This document shows, piece after piece, positions 1-5,445 of a stretch of DNA of 5,445 nucleotides; the first letter of the stretch is position 1, and every line of letters starts with the position of its first letter. The notes beneath the pieces are model-generated. The model ran no database searches. It was not told where the DNA came from and saw only the letters and a list, made by a program, of their open reading frames with translations. The DNA is taken from assembly GCA_945897545.1 (NCBI GenBank), contig CAMDGJ010000197.1, positions 1 through 5,445 on the forward strand, in the 5' to 3' direction. The position numbers were made by a program, and so were the translations under genes. The stretch is from Flavobacterium psychrophilum. GTDB lineage: Bacteria; Bacteroidota; Bacteroidia; Flavobacteriales; Flavobacteriaceae.

Positions 1-102
1 TGAAGTGTCTGTGGAACGGAGGGAGGTACGACCGACTGGAACAGCCGAACGAAACAAAGGGAACGACCGTAGAGAGACCGATTGATTGCTTCGTCATTCA
101 GT
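1..102. repeat. GC-rich block, probable dispersed intergenic repeat
   Basis: Positions 1-80 are about 56 percent G+C by hand count and strongly purine-rich on the + strand, unlike the AT-rich DNA that follows. The block has irregular repeats of GGAAC, CGAAC and CGACC words and ends in GATTGCTTCGTCATTC at 85-100, a phrase I recognise from short dispersed repeats between bacterial genes, including in flavobacteria. A + strand frame is open from base 2 to a TGA at 83-85 and could be the last residues of a gene entering from outside. Its translation is low-complexity and charged with no recognisable motif, so I favour a non-coding repeat. The left boundary is outside the window. Confidence 0.3.
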
Positions 103-187
103 TTTTATATACTGTTTATTATTTACACCATAACTGTTAAGTGTAATTATACTGCATCTCAAAAACAAGATAAAAGAATCACATAAT

Positions 188-343
188 TTAAGATAGGAAA
201 TAATAACCTAAATGAGCCTCTAATTCGCCTTCGGGCATTTTCTCAATTCCTCGTTTTTCTAGTTGGCTCAAAAAGCCATAAAAGTCTTCGCCTGTTTTGA
301 ATTGCTTCAAAAATTCATGGGATAATAAATCTTCCTTTTTCAT
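188..343 (-). pseudogene. N-terminal fragment of IS256-family (Mutator-type) transposase
   Basis: The fragment starts MKKEDLLSHEFLKQFKTG and runs to EGELEAHLGY, which I recognise as the N-terminal region of IS256-family transposases, where an E-G-E-L-x-A-H-L-G-Y motif precedes the catalytic domain. After the tyrosine codon at 203-205 the family match stops and four unrelated residues lead to a TAA at 188-190. Only about 51 residues remain of a protein normally close to 400, and the whole DDE catalytic domain is missing, so it cannot transpose. The ATG at 341-343 is preferred over an in-frame ATG at 386-388, because the extra 15 residues are hydrophobic, unlike the family start, and their DNA lies partly in a hairpin. 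It is convergent with nothing and lies downstream of the hydrolase gene on the same strand. Confidence 0.8.
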
Positions 344-364
344 AAAATGTGTAACTATTAAAAT

Positions 365-412
365 TAAGTAAAAAAAGGGGCTCAGCATAAACCCTAATGC
401 TTTTTTTACTTA
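365..412. repeat. 12-bp AT-rich inverted repeat upstream of transposase fragment
   Basis: TAAGTAAAAAAA at 365-376 is perfectly complementary to TTTTTTTACTTA at 401-412. Inside it, GCAT (385-388) can pair with ATGC (397-400), or GGGG (377-380) with CCC (392-394). It sits between the presumed IS end and the transposase start. In transcripts of either strand the outer stem ends in a U-rich arm, so it could stop transcription or hide the start of the transposase from read-through RNA. That role is inferred by analogy with other insertion sequences. Confidence 0.5.
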
Positions 413-437
413 CACACTTTATGGGATACTACTAGAA

Positions 438-472
438 TAAAAGGTATTCTTAGTCTCTAAAAATACCTTTTA
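438..472 (-). terminator. Stem-loop, probable terminator of the glycoside hydrolase gene
   Basis: TAAAAGGTATT at 438-448 and AATACCTTTTA at 462-472 form a perfect 11-bp inverted repeat around a 13-nt loop. It starts 14 bp beyond the stop codon of the hydrolase gene (487-489). In the minus-strand transcript the 3' arm ends in CCUUUUAUUCU, a modest U-rich tail. The stem is AT-rich, so it may be a weak terminator or an mRNA 3'-end protector. It also separates the gene set from the insertion sequence relic. Confidence 0.55.
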
Positions 473-486
473 GAATGATGTTAGGA

Positions 487-1728
487 TTAGGGAAGCTGAA
501 GTTCTTTATTTGCTTTCTGAATCATTTTGATGATTTCATCATCACTACCTTTATGTCCTTTCTTACGAATATCCCATTCCTGAATACTCCCAGCTGTATT
601 GTCAATCTGGTATGACCAAAATAAGGTTAAAGGAACTTTATTAGCGACAATTTCCTTCAGCAAGGAGGCAGTCATTTCTTTTGAGAAAAGTTGATTATAA
701 CCAGCTAGTTTTAGCTTCTCTACTGTTTTACGCGGACCTGTTTCTCCTATAAATAAAGGTTTTGCTGTGTCACTCTGACCGATAGATTGCGTCATAGAGA
801 AATAATCTGTTATGGACTTATTACCCGGATTAGGAATACCGTAAAAGTGAACACTGGTTACATCCTGAGTGTGCACCAGTTTAAGTATATCTTTAGTTTG
901 TATAAATGAATCTGCTTTCCAGTTTGGTTTATTCCAATCTCCTGAGCGTATAATGCAATCATTTAAATTCCATGCTTCTGGCCTTGGCTGGCTATCGCCA
1001 GATGAAATGATATGATGTTTATCTCCGGCATCTCTTATCAATTTTGATATATCTTTGTAAAATTCACTTAACTCCTGTGATGTATAGCCAATTTCTTTTT
1101 TTTGTTTTAAATCGGCATGTAAATTTCCCTCATTAGCAATCTCCCACATGGCAATGGTAGGAGAATCTTTGTAACGTTTAATTATTGTAGTTACGTATTC
1201 ATTTAGATCTTTACGAGATGCGGAAGATTTATCAGCTATTAATTGTTTCAGGGTTTCGTTCTTCCTTATCGCAAAAGCATCCAAATGCCATATTAAGGTA
1301 TAAACAATTTTTTGATTGTATTTTTTTGCAAGAGCAAGCATGTCATCATTTGCTTTCAGATAATTTTCCCGGTTCTCTTTATTAAAAAATAGTTCATCTA
1401 GCACATGTCCCCAATAAGGAGACCCAAATACACGAATGATTTTAAAACCTTGTTTGTTGAGGTCTTTTAATGCATTTTTCCCAGTACTTGTTCTTTTATC
1501 TTCAGTCCATTGCTTTAGTTCAACCGGAAAATAGTCTGCTAATATTTGCTGTAAAAGATCATATTTATTAAAGCCAATAGCTCTAAATTCTTTATTGTTC
1601 AGCATTAGCTTTCCACCATTTGTTTGAAGGAAATCTTTTGCTACCTGATTGTTTTGTTGTGCAATACTATTTACAGTAAAAAATAGTAAGACAGATAATA
1701 TAGCGCTAATTAATTTTACAGATTTCAT
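487..1728 (-). CDS. Secreted clan GH-A glycoside hydrolase, GH5-like (substrate unknown)
   Basis: This 413-residue protein is a predicted retaining glycoside hydrolase with a (beta/alpha)8 barrel. Residues 1-23 form a signal peptide (hydrophobic core 6-19, likely cleavage SIA/QQ), with no lipobox, so the enzyme goes to the periplasm or beyond. The chain then fits one catalytic domain. IIRVFGSP (97-104) gives the conserved barrel arginine R99. IWHLD follows at 146-150. WEIANEGN (195-202) carries the N199-E200 pair expected for the acid/base. SVHFYG (292-297) gives H294 and Y296. FIGETG (326-331) carries E329, the expected nucleophile, and LFWSYQ (369-374) gives the late barrel tryptophan W371. 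The layout and the phrase YKDSPTIAMWEIANE recall GH5 cellulases and mannanases, but overall similarity seems distant and I cannot assign a subfamily. The ATG at 1726-1728 directly precedes the signal peptide. Next to two sulfatases, a sulfated or formerly sulfated polysaccharide is the likely substrate class. It may share the sulfatase transcript or be driven from within the 206-bp element that begins 17 bp upstream. Confidence 0.85.
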   Translation of the reverse strand: MKSVKLISAILSVLLFFTVNSIAQQNNQVAKDFLQTNGGKLMLNNKEFRAIGFNKYDLLQQILADYFPVELKQWTEDKRTSTGKNALKDLNKQGFKIIRVFGSPYWGHVLDELFFNKENRENYLKANDDMLALAKKYNQKIVYTLIWHLDAFAIRKNETLKQLIADKSSASRKDLNEYVTTIIKRYKDSPTIAMWEIANEGNLHADLKQKKEIGYTSQELSEFYKDISKLIRDAGDKHHIISSGDSQPRPEAWNLNDCIIRSGDWNKPNWKADSFIQTKDILKLVHTQDVTSVHFYGIPNPGNKSITDYFSMTQSIGQSDTAKPLFIGETGPRKTVEKLKLAGYNQLFSKEMTASLLKEIVANKVPLTLFWSYQIDNTAGSIQEWDIRKKGHKGSDDEIIKMIQKANKELQLP

Positions 1729-1745
1729 TTGTGTATGTATCTATT

Positions 1746-1951
1746 TAACCCATTGGGTGTAATTATTAAAAACGTCTAATTCGAGTGTTTTTTAGTCGAT
1801 TAATACGGAACAAAAAATGTATTAAGTATCATTTTTAATCGAATTTTTCTTGTTCCGTTATCCTGAGCGAAGCCGAAGAAGGATTTTCTGTCGAAAATCA
1901 CTCGAACTGACAAAAAATTATCATCTATAACTAATTACACCCAAAGGGTTA
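1746..1951. mobile_element. 206-bp MITE-like palindromic element between sulfatase and hydrolase genes
   Basis: The outer ends are inverted repeats: 1746-1765 (TAACCCATTGGGTGTAATTA) and 1932-1951, whose reverse complement is TAACCCTTTGGGTGTAATTA, matching at 19 of 20 positions. Further nested pairs are TTCGAGTG 1780-1787 with CACTCGAA 1899-1906, TCGATTAA 1796-1803 with TTAATCGA 1835-1842, and ACGGAACA 1805-1812 with TGTTCCGT 1851-1858. No open frame of useful size lies inside. Terminal inverted repeats, small size and lack of coding match a miniature inverted-repeat element, but no clear target-site duplication flanks it (CTATT on the left, GTTCT on the right), so mobility is inferred. It overlaps the stop codon of the lipoprotein sulfatase and ends 17 bp from the hydrolase start, so any promoter or attenuator for the hydrolase between these genes must lie largely within it. 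I do not recognise the family of the ends. Confidence 0.55.
1851..1910. repeat. Flavobacterial-type dispersed repeat (CCTGAGCGAAGCCGAAG)
   Basis: Positions 1862-1878 read CCTGAGCGAAGCCGAAG, followed by AGGATTTTCTG and TCGAAAATCACTCGAACTGA. I recognise this arrangement from intergenic repeats common in flavobacterial genomes. ATCCT (1860-1864) and AGGAT (1880-1884) can form a small hairpin around the core. The segment forms the right half of the 206-bp element, and its TCGAAAATCACTCGAA part pairs with 1780-1792 in the left half. Confidence 0.5.
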
Positions 1952-3565
1952 GTTCTTTTCATTCGATAATAAGTTTATATCTTTATTTACATCAACTGTA
2001 TTTGTAATTGAACCAAAATCTTTATCACTAATTTCTTTGAATTGTTCAATAGTTTTGTCATTACCAAAACGGCTCATTAAATCCTTTAATTCAAATTTTA
2101 ATTTTAAAATAGTTTCTTGATATTCAGGATTGTTAATTTCATTATGTATTTGTTTTGGATCTTTTTGTAAATCATATAATTCCCAAACATCAATAGAATA
2201 ATAAAAATGAGCCAAAGTATATTTTTGAGTACGTATCCCATAATGCGGCTGAACATGATGCCAAAAGGGCCATTCATAATAATGATAATACATAGACTGT
2301 CTCCAATCAGAAGGAGTATTTCCTTCTAGTATTTTTTTGAAACTATTTCCTTGTACCCCTTCAGGTTTATTAATTCCTGCAAAATCTAATAAAGTTGGAG
2401 CAAAATCTATATTCGAAATGATATCTTTATTTTCAGAACCAGATTTAACAGCTTTTGGAAAACGAACTAAAAATGGCATTTTTAAAGATTCATCATATAT
2501 AAATCGTTTGTCAAAAAAACCATGATCCCCAAGATAAAAACCCTGATCGGAAGTTACTATTATCATGGTGTTTTGAGTCATATTGTTGTCATCTAAATAA
2601 TTCAAAACTCTTCCTATATTATCATCTAAAGATTTTACACAGGCTAAATAGTCTTTAATATAGATTTGATACCTCCACTTACGCCCATCTTCTGGAGACA
2701 TTCCTTCTGGTAGTACTATTTCTCCTTTTTTAATTCCAAATGATTCCCAAGTTGATTTTTCTTTTCCTGCCAATCCCTCAGGAGTTTTAAGTTTCATATC
2801 TTTTCTTGAAAAAAAATCCATAGTCATATACGCATCTCCTGCAGTAAGTTCTCGACCTTTATAGTCATCGTTAAATGTTTCTGGGTAAGGCATTTCTATA
2901 TTTTCCCATAAATCCTGGTATTTTGTATCCGGTTCCCAAGGTCTGTGTGGGGCTTTGTATTGTAGCAGCATTAAAAAGGGCTTAGACTTATCACGATCTT
3001 TATCAAGCCAATTAAGTGCAAAATTTGTTTCAAGGGTAGTAGAATATCCTTTTGACTTTACCTCTTTTCCATTTTCATTGTAAATGGGATCATAATAAAG
3101 TCCTTGTTGTCCAGCTGCTGCATGAATTTTGAAAACATCAAATCCAACGGGATCAGTTCCTAAATGCCATTTGCCAAATAAGCTAGTCTCATAACCATTC
3201 TTTTGAAATTCTTGGGGGAAAGTCCATTGATTAGAATCAAATTGCCCCCCATTTTCGTTTTTATAAAAACCATTTATATGGCTGTATTTTCCAGTTAAAA
3301 TAGCGGCTCTACTAGGGCCGCATATTGCATTAGTACACATAACATTTTGAAAAAGCATTCCTTCTTTTGCAATTCTGTCCATATTGGGAGTTGGAGCAAT
3401 ATCCTTATAAATTCCTCCATAGGCACTAATGGCCTGAATAGTCAAATCATCGGCCATAATGTAAATAATATTTGGCTTTTGCGTTACAACTTGACTATAA
3501 ATTTTTGTTTTACACGATACTATAAGAAGTATGCTAGTGAAAAATAAGGATACTTTATTTGACAT
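1949..3565 (-). CDS. Family S1 sulfatase, predicted lipoprotein
   Basis: This 538-residue enzyme is predicted to hydrolyse sulfate esters on a carbohydrate. The sequence MSNKVSLFF...LLIVSC gives a lipoprotein signal peptide with lipid-carrying C18. The residues after it (KTKIY) lack the acidic run of Bacteroidota surface-export signals, so a periplasm-facing anchor is slightly favoured. The sulfatase domain shows IMADD (36-40; D39 and D40 for calcium), the signature CGPSR (82-86) with C82 as formylglycine precursor, GKWHLG (131-136), APHRPW (205-210), TSDQG (338-342; D340 and Q341 as the second metal pair) and K353 in HGFFDKRF. From about 425 the phrase YYHYYEWPFWHH and then WELYDLQKDP resemble the DUF4976-type C-terminal domain of N-sulfoglucosamine and N-acetylglucosamine-6-sulfatase relatives. 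The S1 subfamily and sugar remain open. The start is preceded by an A-rich stretch (TTGAAAAAA), normal for this phylum, 58 bp after the other sulfatase. Its TAA stop lies in the outer repeat of the 206-bp element, so the tail beyond about residue 505 could have been altered by insertion. Confidence 0.92.
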   Translation of the reverse strand: MSNKVSLFFTSILLIVSCKTKIYSQVVTQKPNIIYIMADDLTIQAISAYGGIYKDIAPTPNMDRIAKEGMLFQNVMCTNAICGPSRAAILTGKYSHINGFYKNENGGQFDSNQWTFPQEFQKNGYETSLFGKWHLGTDPVGFDVFKIHAAAGQQGLYYDPIYNENGKEVKSKGYSTTLETNFALNWLDKDRDKSKPFLMLLQYKAPHRPWEPDTKYQDLWENIEMPYPETFNDDYKGRELTAGDAYMTMDFFSRKDMKLKTPEGLAGKEKSTWESFGIKKGEIVLPEGMSPEDGRKWRYQIYIKDYLACVKSLDDNIGRVLNYLDDNNMTQNTMIIVTSDQGFYLGDHGFFDKRFIYDESLKMPFLVRFPKAVKSGSENKDIISNIDFAPTLLDFAGINKPEGVQGNSFKKILEGNTPSDWRQSMYYHYYEWPFWHHVQPHYGIRTQKYTLAHFYYSIDVWELYDLQKDPKQIHNEINNPEYQETILKLKFELKDLMSRFGNDKTIEQFKEISDKDFGSITNTVDVNKDINLLSNEKN

Positions 3566-3623
3566 TTTTTCAATATTTTAGGAACTTGTTAAAATTTACT
3601 AGGTTTTTCTTCAACGCTTTTGA

Positions 3624-5072
3624 CTATTCCTTAAAATAAAAGTCATAAAATTTTTGGTCTCTTATAACTTTACCATCATAGATCCCTGGTCTAAGCAAGT
3701 CTTTTGCCCATATTTCCAGATTCTCTTTCATCTTTTTTGCCAAATCTGGATATTTTTCAATCACGTTTTTATGTTCTTGTTCTTTGCTTTCTAAATCGAA
3801 TAAAAATTCTTTAGAACCAGCCTTAAGAAATTTCCATTTTCCCATTCTTGTGGCCGCTTGATCCCAAAACCTCCAATACAGTTGCTCGTGAGGCTCGCCC
3901 TTTTTTTTACCCGATAAATAAGGGATTAAATTAACTCCATCCAACTCATTAGAAGGAGCAAGACCCGCCGAGGCAATTGACGTAGCCCCTACATCGAGAG
4001 ACGAAACCATTTTATCATATACAATTCCTTTGGGCAATACATTGGGCCATGACACAATATAAGGGACTCTGATTCCTCCCTCTGACAGCATTCTTTTTTC
4101 ACCAACTAGAGGTTCATTTAAGGAGCCATTCCAGGCACTACTTTCCTGAATTGGGGTATCCTTTTTTGTTATACCCAATTGCGCTCCATTATCACTAATA
4201 AAGAAAACGATGGTGTTTTTATCAATTGAATATTTGTGAAGCGTTTCTCTAATTCTTCCTACACCATCGTCAATAGCCGAGAGCATGGCTAGGGCATGTC
4301 TCCTTCGTTCGGGCATTTCTCCCGGAAATCTACTGAGGTATTTTTCGGTAGCTTCTAAAGGAACATGGGGGCCATAGTAGGCTAAATAAAAGAAAAAAGG
4401 CTTCTCGTGATTTCGGTCTATAAAAGTCACGGCTGCATCGGACTGTACATCCAATCGAAAACGCTTGTCAAAGATGCGTTGCTTTTCGATTGTGTTTCCT
4501 TTTAAATCATAGTTCGTCCAGTAATTTGACATTGAACCCTGAAAACAGTCATCAAACCCTCGCTCTGATGTCATATAAGGCAGTATTTTCGAAAATGGAA
4601 TATCCTCATGGGTTATTTCCTTTCCAACTAATTCCGGCATGTTTTTAGCAATCCATTCCTTGTCAATGTGACTTGGTTCAAGATGCCATTTTCCAGTCAT
4701 CCCTGTCGCATACCCTGCTTTTTTTAATCTTTGAGGTAGTATAGTCTCTTCCAACGGAAGCGGAATAGTGTTATTTTCGTCTAATCCAAATTTTTGTTGA
4801 TAGCGTCCTGTTAGCATACCTGCCCTAGATGGTGCACATTGCGGTGCGGTGACATAACCCGATGTCATTCTTACCCCATCTCTTGCCAATTGATCAATAT
4901 TTGGTGTTTTTACATCACTTCTTTGCCCTTGTATCCCTAAGTCGGCATAACCATGGTCGTCTGTATAGATTACAATTATGTTTGGTTTTTCATTAGCAAT
5001 TGACTTTTTCTGAGCATAAGAAAAAAGAGAGGTTAAAAGCAAAGCTAAAAAGTAGAGCGTAGACTTATTCAT
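3624..5072 (-). CDS. Secreted family S1 sulfatase
   Basis: This 482-residue sulfatase is the first recognisable gene of the set. Residues 1-20 form a signal peptide with probable cleavage SYA/QKK and no lipobox, so it is likely a soluble periplasmic enzyme. Key sites are IYTDDHG (35-41; D38 and D39 for the metal), QCAPSRAGMLTGRYQQKFG (78-96) with C79 as formylglycine precursor in C-A-P-S-R, GKWHL (127-131), YGPHVPL (233-239; H236), ISDNG (292-296; D294 and N295) and GEKRMLSEGGIRVP (324-337; K326). It differs from its neighbour in the second metal pair (DN against DQ) and in the C-terminal region, so the pair is not a recent tandem duplication. The signature region resembles S1 subfamilies from algal-polysaccharide loci, such as S1_16 or S1_19, but I cannot decide between them. 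The ATG at 5070-5072 directly precedes the signal peptide. TAAATTTA at 5097-5104 is a partial match to the Bacteroidota -7 box TAnnTTTG, with no good -33 TTG. Confidence 0.92.
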   Translation of the reverse strand: MNKSTLYFLALLLTSLFSYAQKKSIANEKPNIIVIYTDDHGYADLGIQGQRSDVKTPNIDQLARDGVRMTSGYVTAPQCAPSRAGMLTGRYQQKFGLDENNTIPLPLEETILPQRLKKAGYATGMTGKWHLEPSHIDKEWIAKNMPELVGKEITHEDIPFSKILPYMTSERGFDDCFQGSMSNYWTNYDLKGNTIEKQRIFDKRFRLDVQSDAAVTFIDRNHEKPFFFYLAYYGPHVPLEATEKYLSRFPGEMPERRRHALAMLSAIDDGVGRIRETLHKYSIDKNTIVFFISDNGAQLGITKKDTPIQESSAWNGSLNEPLVGEKRMLSEGGIRVPYIVSWPNVLPKGIVYDKMVSSLDVGATSIASAGLAPSNELDGVNLIPYLSGKKKGEPHEQLYWRFWDQAATRMGKWKFLKAGSKEFLFDLESKEQEHKNVIEKYPDLAKKMKENLEIWAKDLLRPGIYDGKVIRDQKFYDFYFKE

Positions 5073-5445
5073 ATTTAAGATATGTTTTTTAGAGTTTAAA
5101 TTTAGAATGCCTTAATTATTAATCCATCCTGTACAATCCTGCTTTCAAAAAGTAGCGGGAGTCCTTAAAATGGTGTACGTGCAAATAGGGCTGAGAATTT
5201 TGACACGAATGAGGTAGCATGATGATAAACGACCTCGGGGCAGAGCTCCAGCCGTATTGACCAGAAGTTTGTAAATTTTTAATTATAATTGGTGACCCAG
5301 ACCCAAGGTTGAATAGACGAAGTAATTTGCTGTGAAAATTCGAAGCAGCGTTTTGAGGAATTAAACCGAATGAGATTAAAGCAGTATAGCACAGGATAGT
5401 TTATTATATTAAAAATTGTTAATTGCACTCCTATTCATTACAAAT
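5073..5445. other. Upstream region without a confident gene; open minus frame 5119-5400
   Basis: No intact gene or tRNA is recognised here. On the minus strand one frame stays open from 5400 to a TAA at 5119-5121 (about 94 codons), bounded upstream by another TAA at 5401-5403. The only internal ATG (5218-5220) would give 33 residues ending SRYFLKAGLYRMD. The last strand-like phrase weakly recalls the C-terminal end of jelly-roll polysaccharide lyases (YFKAG-Y), which would make it a decayed lyase, but the rest of the frame has no such motif. The + strand section GACCTCGGGGCAGAGCTCC (5231-5249) looks like a decayed hairpin of an intergenic repeat. Both readings are uncertain. Any promoter for the sulfatase genes should lie between about 5080 and 5150. 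Confidence 0.3.

Larger units (their letters stand above)
129..423 (-). mobile_element. Relic of an IS256-family insertion sequence, internally deleted
   Basis: The secure part is 203-423: the start of an IS256/Mutator-type transposase and the sequence just upstream of it. Read on the minus strand, the outer end is CATAAAGTGTGTAAGTAAAA (423 to 404), which shares the ATAAAGT and GTGTAA words with IS256 ends as I remember them. On the + strand, 129-146 reads CATAACTGTTAAGTGTAA, a gapped match to the same end in the orientation expected for the opposite terminus. If both are true ends, about 295 bp remain of an element normally around 1.3 kb, and the missing part is most of the transposase. No target-site duplication of 8-9 bp is visible next to 129 and 423, so the left boundary is uncertain and the element may simply be truncated near 203. 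Confidence 0.45.

Noticed and set aside
344..388. Longer start for the transposase fragment at 386-388
   Set aside because: The added 15 residues are hydrophobic and do not match the usual IS256 transposase start, and the codons lie partly in a hairpin. MKKEDLL at 343 is the family-like start.
2337..2525. Open frame on the + strand, 62 codons
   Set aside because: It lies wholly antisense to the lipoprotein sulfatase, has no recognisable motif, and the minus-strand frame there carries the conserved second metal-site region (TSDQG, HGFFDKRF).
3347..3547. Open frame on the + strand, 66 codons
   Set aside because: It is antisense to the signal peptide and N-terminal metal-site region of the lipoprotein sulfatase, and its translation shows no family features.
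5137..5160. Short hairpin TCCTGCT ... AGCGGGA on the + strand as a terminator or regulatory RNA
   Set aside because: It needs a U-G pair, is not followed by a U-run, and lies on the strand opposite to the genes.
5273..5417. Imperfect inverted repeat AATTTTTAATTATAAT (5274-5289) with ATTATATTAAAAATT (5403-5417) as possible ends of another small element
   Set aside because: The arms are almost pure A and T and differ by an indel, so chance pairing is likely. No flanking duplication is visible.
1..5445. CRISPR array, tRNA, rRNA or riboswitch
   Set aside because: No regularly spaced direct repeats, no tRNA-like T-loop and acceptor arrangement, and no conserved rRNA or riboswitch segments were seen on reading both strands.

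Overview
The window looks like a piece of a marine or environmental member of the Bacteroidota, most likely a flavobacterium. This is inferred from four things: AT-rich DNA; A-rich translation starts without a strong Shine-Dalgarno sequence; a dispersed repeat of the type CCTGAGCGAAGCCGAAG, common between flavobacterial genes; and a gene set typical of a polysaccharide utilization locus (PUL). No SusC/SusD pair, regulator or rRNA is present to settle the taxonomy.

All recognisable genes lie on the minus strand, so the locus reads right to left. Positions 5073-5445 hold no confident gene, only an uninterrupted minus-strand frame without a start. Next come two different family S1 sulfatases, a secreted one (3624-5072) and a predicted lipoprotein (1949-3565), 58 bp apart and probably co-transcribed. 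A 206-bp palindromic, MITE-like element (1746-1951) fills almost the whole gap between the second sulfatase and a secreted clan GH-A (GH5-like) glycoside hydrolase (487-1728). A stem-loop terminator candidate (438-472) closes this gene set. Left of it is a relic of an IS256-family insertion sequence (about 129-423, transposase fragment 188-343), and the edge of the window carries a GC-rich block (1-102) that resembles a dispersed intergenic repeat.

Taken together, the three enzymes suggest stepwise breakdown of a sulfated polysaccharide. The sulfatases would remove sulfate esters and the hydrolase would cut the desulfated or partly desulfated sugar chain. Both sulfatases carry the C-x-P-S-R signature and so need a formylglycine-generating enzyme (in this phylum normally an anSME radical-SAM protein) encoded elsewhere. 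The polysaccharide cannot be named from sequence alone.

The most interesting structure is the 206-bp element. Its outer repeats are 20 bp long with one mismatch. It contains several further inverted repeats. Its right end supplies the stop codon of the upstream sulfatase, while its left end lies 17 bp from the start codon of the glycoside hydrolase, so it could shape both the protein end of one gene and the expression of the other.
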